Made by a program: the position numbers and the translations under genes
The notes under the pieces: model-generated
What the model was told of the DNA's origin: nothing
The model's input: only the letters and a program-made list of their open reading frames with translations
Database searches by the model: none
From: Micavibrio sp. UBA6212
GTDB lineage: Bacteria; Pseudomonadota; Alphaproteobacteria; Micavibrionales; Micavibrionaceae
Reading direction: 5' to 3'
DNA length: 64,000 nucleotides
Assembly: GCA_002421905.1 (NCBI GenBank)
Contig: DISK01000007.1
Span: forward strand, 25,827 to 89,826
In this document: positions 60,006 to 64,000 of the stretch, one piece after another
How positions within the stretch are numbered: position 1 is the first letter of the stretch
Layout of the letters: each line of letters starts with the position of its first letter

Positions 60006-60491
60006 ATGACAATTGCTGTTGGTGACACTTTTCCTGCTGTAACACTCAAACGCCTTGGGTCTGACGGGATGGAAGATTTCAAAATTACCGAATTTCTGGC
60101 GGATAAAAAAGTTGTTATTTTTGCTGTCCCGGGGGCTTTTACGCCGACTTGTGCGCAAAAACATTTACCCGGTTATATTACTCAGGCCGATGCAATCAAG
60201 GCCAAGGGGATTGATGCGATTTTGTGTCTGGCGGTCAATGATCCGTTTGTCATGAAACATTGGGGCGAGGTTGCCGGTGCTGAGGGCAAGGTCATGATGG
60301 TTCCTGACGGAAATGGTGAACTGGTTCAAAAACTCGGGCTAACACTGGATGGCTCTGGCGCGGGGCTTGGGTTGCGCGCGCAACGCTTTATGATGGTGGT
60401 CGATCATGGCAAAGTCACCGAATTACAGGTTGAGCCGGCTGCTGGCAATCTGGAATTTTCCGGCGCGGAGGTGTGTCTGGCAAAGCTTTAG
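60006..60491 (+). CDS. Peroxiredoxin, Prx5/AhpE-like thiol peroxidase
   Basis: 161 aa from the ATG at 60006. The peroxidatic Cys lies in FAVPGAFTPTCAQKHLPGYI, the Prx5 signature, and the Arg in LGLRAQRFMMVVDHGKV. It reduces H2O2 and alkyl peroxides using glutaredoxin or thioredoxin. A second Cys near the end (SGAEVCLAKL) could be a resolving Cys. The tail has VEPAAGN, a chance likeness to the adhesin motif in a cytoplasmic enzyme. Confidence 0.94.
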   Translation: MTIAVGDTFPAVTLKRLGSDGMEDFKITEFLADKKVVIFAVPGAFTPTCAQKHLPGYITQADAIKAKGIDAILCLAVNDPFVMKHWGEVAGAEGKVMMVPDGNGELVQKLGLTLDGSGAGLGLRAQRFMMVVDHGKVTELQVEPAAGNLEFSGAEVCLAKL

Positions 60492-60492
60492 C

Positions 60493-61065
60493 CTAACGAC
60501 ATTCCTTATAACAAAAACAATCCGTGATGTGGTCGTTAACCATGCCGATGGCTTGCATATAGGCATAGATAATGGTGGGGCCGACAAAGCTCATGCCCCG
60601 CTTTTTCAGGTCTTTGGACAGGGCTTCGGCTTCTTGGGTGATTGCGGGAACCTCACTCAAGGATTTCCATTTATTCTGTCTGGGCTTCCCCCCGATAAAC
60701 GACCATACATAAGCGTCAAATGATCCAAACTCTTTCTGGATTGTCAGGACGGCAAGTGCATTTTTACGGACGCTGAACACTTTTAAGCGGTTTCTGATGA
60801 TGCGTTCATCGTGCAGCATTTTATCCAGTTCGGCGTCGGTGAGGCGGGCGCATTTTTTGATATCAAAATTCTTGAAGACCGCTTGATATCCTTCGCGGCG
60901 TTTGAGGATGGTTTCCCAATTGAGTCCGGCTTGTGCGCCTTCCAAAATCAACATTTCAAACAATTTCTGGTCATCATGAACGGGACGGCCCCATTCATGA
61001 TCGTGATACTCTTCGTAATGTGGTTTGTTAACGCCAACCCAGCCGCAACGGATTCTCTTTGTCAT
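60493..61065 (-). CDS. tag: DNA-3-methyladenine glycosylase I
   Basis: 190 aa from the ATG at 61065. It excises 3-methyladenine from DNA. It has RCGWVGVNKPHYEEYHDHEW, the FEMLILEGAQAGLNWETILK block with the catalytic Glu region, and the zinc ligands near the end (NDHITDCFCYKEC) together with the Cys and His at the start. It converges on the peroxiredoxin with a 1-nt gap. The frame upstream to 61176 is not used. Confidence 0.95.
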   Translation of the reverse strand: MTKRIRCGWVGVNKPHYEEYHDHEWGRPVHDDQKLFEMLILEGAQAGLNWETILKRREGYQAVFKNFDIKKCARLTDAELDKMLHDERIIRNRLKVFSVRKNALAVLTIQKEFGSFDAYVWSFIGGKPRQNKWKSLSEVPAITQEAEALSKDLKKRGMSFVGPTIIYAYMQAIGMVNDHITDCFCYKECR

Positions 61066-61156
61066 GAGAAATGTTATATCTGTATTGGCTGATTTTTTAT
61101 AGAGAGGATTTTGGATGGGCGACAGATGACTAAGTTTCTGGCGCAGCAAGGCTTTG

Positions 61157-61954
61157 CTATCTCGCATCAGGTTCAATGGAATTTATACATTCGGGCAAAG
61201 ACGCACCGTCTAGACAGGCCTTGGAAAAGGGCAGGTTATCGCTGCCGCTCGCAGGTTCCATCCTGTCCATATCTTCTTCCACACGGGGTTCGGCACTTGC
61301 GAACCTTGTCATAGGCCGCCACCAGCCCTGACGGTTGATGCTGTATATCATTCGGTAGCGGCTTGTGGTGCTGCTATCGCGAATATCTTTTACCTGATTG
61401 TCCAGAATCATCACCTTGTTGTTTATATAGAGAAGCAGGACAGCATGTGGCATGTTGCGAACCCGATCATGAACAACAGCAATCCGAAGAGTGTCATCCG
61501 TTGTGGCGAGGGAGCGCAGCCAAGCATATTTGGTCAGGGCAAAATCTTCGCAATCACCGCCGCGCTTAAAAAATTCGGCAGGGATTTCCCAATAATCGGT
61601 TACACCCCAATTGGTCATGTCGGAAACATAACCGTATTTGTTGACCAGATTATCAACTTTTTGCGCCCTGTCCCACGCAGATAACCGTTCCAGAGACTTT
61701 TTATTATCCCGCCATGGGAGAATTGATTCCTTGTGTGCATCCATCCGGTACAACACTTTCGTCCATTTATAAAAGGGCGTGATATCGGTATGAAAAATCT
61801 CAGAGTTATTAAAGGCCAAAGAGTTATTAAAGGCCAAAGAATAGGATTGAGACGCAATATTTTTTGGCTCGCGCACAGCCGCGTATGTTTGGCGGGGTTC
61901 GATGCCAAAAATCAATAACAATCCCAGAACAAAATATGCAGATAATTTTTTCAT
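61157..61954 (-). CDS. lapG: LapG-type periplasmic cysteine protease (BTLCP)
   Basis: 265 aa, signal peptide cut near QTYA (about 25). The transglutaminase-like catalytic triad is in order: Cys in FKRGGDCEDFALTKYAWLRS, His in VRNMPHAVLLLYINNKVM and Asp in ILDNQVKDIRD. The Asp/Glu beside the Cys would bind calcium as in LapG, and the closing YRMIYSINRQGWW is typical. LapG cuts LapA-type adhesins at a di-alanine site unless held by the c-di-GMP receptor LapD; neither LapD nor the adhesin is next to it, but a PAAG-bearing adhesin lies 28 kb upstream. The tail has RMEPASGSDNLP, close to the adhesin motif. Near the N-terminus an 18-bp repeat duplicates LAFNNS. Confidence 0.88.
   Translation of the reverse strand: MKKLSAYFVLGLLLIFGIEPRQTYAAVREPKNIASQSYSLAFNNSLAFNNSEIFHTDITPFYKWTKVLYRMDAHKESILPWRDNKKSLERLSAWDRAQKVDNLVNKYGYVSDMTNWGVTDYWEIPAEFFKRGGDCEDFALTKYAWLRSLATTDDTLRIAVVHDRVRNMPHAVLLLYINNKVMILDNQVKDIRDSSTTSRYRMIYSINRQGWWRPMTRFASAEPRVEEDMDRMEPASGSDNLPFSKACLDGASLPECINSIEPDAR
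61803..61838 (-). repeat. 18-bp perfect tandem duplication in the lapG-like gene
   Basis: Two identical 18-bp units (61803-61820, 61821-61838) encode a doubled LAFNNS about ten residues after the signal peptide. The frame is kept. Confidence 0.85.
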
Positions 61955-61969
61955 GGCTTGGGTCGCTTG

Positions 61970-62851
61970 TTATTCTTGAACCCAACCGGCCAATTGTCGC
62001 TGCCATTTTTTCAAGTTGCTTTCAGCATTCTTTATTTGATCGGCATCCAGTTTGGCAAAGGCCGCTTGAAGAGTCTCAATGCTTTGATGCAAGGAAATAA
62101 TATCAGACCGAAAATTTTTATAGATGTTTTCGTCTTTCATTTTATCCAGAAAGATCTTCGCCTGTTCCAGAGAATTTCGAGCGCCGAAGAAATTTCCGGC
62201 CCCAATATAATTGTCTGCCAGCGTCAGGTAATCGCGAGCCTGTACTGCATCGGGAATAGAATCATTGATCTTGATAACGCGGTCGCTTAGCTCGGCGAGC
62301 TGCGCTTCAGCTTGCTTGATGTGGCCCGCTGCGATATCTTTTTCTGCCTGATCAAGGTACCTCTTGGCCTTATCATTTTCCAGATCCAGAGTGATGTAAA
62401 TAATGACGGCATCGCTCTCCGAACGGGTGCTTTTCATCCAGCGTGGCCCGGCCCCTTGCGTCAGATTTTCCAAAGACTGAGTTTCAATCGGGATATAACT
62501 TTTTCTGTCTCCCAGATCATCGGCATAGAACCCGCCGCCAAACTCGACTCTGGTCAATCGCCGTTGCGCGGGTGTAACGCGCAGGATAAGGGGCAGCAAA
62601 TTACGAGCCATGATTACTTTTTGCTGCGCAAGGGCAGGTTGAAGAATGATTAACTCTTTGCGCGCTTCATTTACGTTTTCAATAAAATTCTGGGTGGCCT
62701 TGCGCTCCTCGGCAAAGGGGCGATCATTCACACGATTGTCGTCCTCGATATTATTGGCAAGCGGCGGGCCAGAGGACTGGGAAAACGAGCTATTGCAAAC
62801 GAAAGCATTTAATCCCAGAAAATAAGCAACCAGATAAAGATATATTTTCAT
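61970..62851 (-). CDS. Exported YfdX-like protein
   Basis: About 293 aa from the ATG at 62851 with a signal peptide (cut near SSFSQ, about 25). The pattern of a helical first part (ATQNFIENVNEARKELIILQ), a central YIPIETQSLENLTQG and three further helices with G-spacing (DIAAGHIKQAEAQLAELSDR, DNYIGAGNFFGARNSLEQAK) follows YfdX proteins, which are periplasmic helical proteins of unknown role. The match is by pattern only. It ends 15 nt before the lapG-like gene in the same direction, so the two likely form an operon. Confidence 0.6.
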   Translation of the reverse strand: MKIYLYLVAYFLGLNAFVCNSSFSQSSGPPLANNIEDDNRVNDRPFAEERKATQNFIENVNEARKELIILQPALAQQKVIMARNLLPLILRVTPAQRRLTRVEFGGGFYADDLGDRKSYIPIETQSLENLTQGAGPRWMKSTRSESDAVIIYITLDLENDKAKRYLDQAEKDIAAGHIKQAEAQLAELSDRVIKINDSIPDAVQARDYLTLADNYIGAGNFFGARNSLEQAKIFLDKMKDENIYKNFRSDIISLHQSIETLQAAFAKLDADQIKNAESNLKKWQRQLAGWVQE

Positions 62852-63097
62852 AACAATTCCCCCATTTAAGGCCCATACTGGATGTGCCAATATGTGAACG
62901 AGTGGGGACGGCTTTTGTTCGAAAATAGTTTTTAATTAATTATTTGCTTTTTACATCTTTTGCGCGAATAGGCGCATAGCTCTTAAAACCCGTGCCTGTG
63001 TGCTTGACCAGATTGATTTTTGCCGCGCGGCGTCTCGCCTTTATCTAAAGGCTTGCTGTGGTATCCATTCTCTCGGGAGTTGGTTATTTTCTAGGGC

Positions 63098-63913
63098 CTA
63101 GGCCGCTTGTTGCGTGTCATCTTCCATGCATTGGATTAAGAATGCTCGCATGTCGTCCAGATTTTTTAGTTGTTGTTGGTAAAGGCTTTCCTGTTGTTTC
63201 AGGAAGGCCTTGGCATCTTCCAATGCGCTGGTATAGGCTTCGCTTTCGTTATGATTGGGATACCAGGTCTGGGCAAATTCACTCCGAGTTGGGGAGTTGT
63301 CTTTTGTGTATTTTGTGACCTCAAGGTCAGGATACCGCTTGGATAATTCTGCCGCCCCGTGTTCTTGCAGATAGGCAATTTTTTCCTCACCGCTCAGGTT
63401 TAGCCGATAAGCTTCTTGGGACAGCTCTTGCAAGATTCCGGCGCCATTATGGCTGACGACTGTTCCGTCATTATTGATATATCCCAGAATCTGGTCTCCG
63501 TCCGAAAAGACGGTGCGGACATTGGACGGTTGGCCTGGGCTAAAATTTTTCTGGAGACTTTCCAGAGAGCTTTGTGCGTGTTTGATCATTTGGGAGCTTT
63601 GTTCTGCTATGTCAAAGGCAGAAAATATTTCCTGAAGCTCCAGCCATTTGTCAAAGCTCGGGATTGCGGCCTCGTATTGGTCCGCACTGAATTCCTTGGC
63701 AATTGTTCCGTCCGGTGTGGTGATAGTTTTAGGGGCTTGCCCGTTGGCTTCGGCTTCTTTCATGGCGGCGATATGTTCGCGGAACGGAGCATATTTGGAG
63801 TCGTAATATTCTTCCAGATAGCTACGCATGGATGGATCGGAGAATATCTCTTTGTTGAATGCAAATGGTTCGGGGCTAGAGGAGGTGGAAGCGGCATTTA
63901 CAGAGGTCATCAT
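63098..63913 (-). CDS. Unknown protein
   Basis: 271 aa, no family recognised, no signal or membrane segment. It is acidic and largely helical (DPSMRSYLEEYYDSKYAPFR, WLELQEIFSAFDIAEQSSQM), and the end is a coiled stretch (AKAFLKQQESLYQQQLKNLD). A beta part in the middle has FSDGDQILGYINNDGTVVSH. It is the last gene of the window; nothing can be read in the 87 bases that follow. Confidence 0.6.
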   Translation of the reverse strand: MMTSVNAASTSSSPEPFAFNKEIFSDPSMRSYLEEYYDSKYAPFREHIAAMKEAEANGQAPKTITTPDGTIAKEFSADQYEAAIPSFDKWLELQEIFSAFDIAEQSSQMIKHAQSSLESLQKNFSPGQPSNVRTVFSDGDQILGYINNDGTVVSHNGAGILQELSQEAYRLNLSGEEKIAYLQEHGAAELSKRYPDLEVTKYTKDNSPTRSEFAQTWYPNHNESEAYTSALEDAKAFLKQQESLYQQQLKNLDDMRAFLIQCMEDDTQQAA

Positions 63914-64000
63914 GGTTATTCTTTCGTTGAATTTGGCTCAAAATCAGCCTTATTCCATGCAATATCCATGCCGCTGAAGAGACTTCGCGCGGGAGTCTTT

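Noticed and set aside
60006..60491. VEPAAGN motif in the peroxiredoxin as a further LapG site
   Set aside because: The enzyme is cytoplasmic and the segment is an ordinary family position; I keep it only as a warning that EPAAG can arise by chance.

Overview
The window reads as chromosome of an alphaproteobacterium of moderate GC. The ctaB / CoxF-like / ctaG / ctaE / DUF983 / SURF1 cytochrome oxidase cluster, cmk next to rpsA, a long-form SerA, and the mitochondrial-type M16 peptidase all point that way. A Micavibrionales- or Rhodospirillales-like host is possible, but I cannot fix the order from sequence alone. Genes are densely packed on both strands, many pairs are coupled by ATGA overlaps, and intrinsic terminators are common.

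Layout. 1-3.4 kb: small secreted and membrane proteins (a short exported protein with an IEPAAGDEDD motif, an entericidin-like lipoprotein, a DMT-like permease, a Bax-inhibitor-1 protein, MscL). 3.4-12.7 kb: a 9.2 kb integrated element in tRNA-Ala(GGC), bounded by a 21-bp direct repeat. It carries a tyrosine integrase and remnants of a T7-like (Autographiviridae-type) temperate podovirus: the C-terminal end of a single-subunit phage RNA polymerase, gp13-like and gp14-like internal virion proteins, a novel-looking gp13-like/RNase H-like/LuxR fusion, a ParB-like protein and a serine recombinase. It also holds repeated intergenic boxes that may be phage promoters. 12.7-21 kb: acyltransferase, YqgE, M16 peptidase, PRC-barrel and CsbD-like stress proteins, SerA, and a response regulator with its partner. 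21.5-35 kb: a giant type I secreted adhesin (1973 aa) followed by its TolC, ABC and HlyD exporter genes, then Ppx/GppA and an unknown protein. 35-41 kb: rpsA, cmk and aroA with a D,D-carboxypeptidase inserted. 41-53 kb: L,D-transpeptidase, a repeat-rich secreted protein, a DEAD-box helicase, fabG, fabD, ilvA and several unknowns. 53-58 kb: cytochrome c oxidase biogenesis. 58-64 kb: a ferredoxin-NADP reductase-type flavoprotein, tsaE, a MurU-like gene, a peroxiredoxin, tag, and a LapG-type periplasmic cysteine protease beside a YfdX-like protein.

The most coherent system is a Lap-type biofilm adhesion module. The adhesin has an N-terminal retention-like region, three IEPAAG(E/D) motifs matching the di-alanine site cut by LapG proteases, five ~250-aa Ig-like repeats and a type I C-terminal signal. 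The exporter (LapE/LapB/LapC-like) follows directly, and the LapG-type protease lies about 28 kb downstream. The same IEPAAGDEDD motif occurs in the small exported protein at the window start, and an imperfect copy lies in the tail of the protease itself. No LapD-type c-di-GMP receptor is present in this window. The second item of interest is the decayed T7-like prophage with its fusion protein, candidate phage promoters and paired integrase arm-site-like repeats at both ends.
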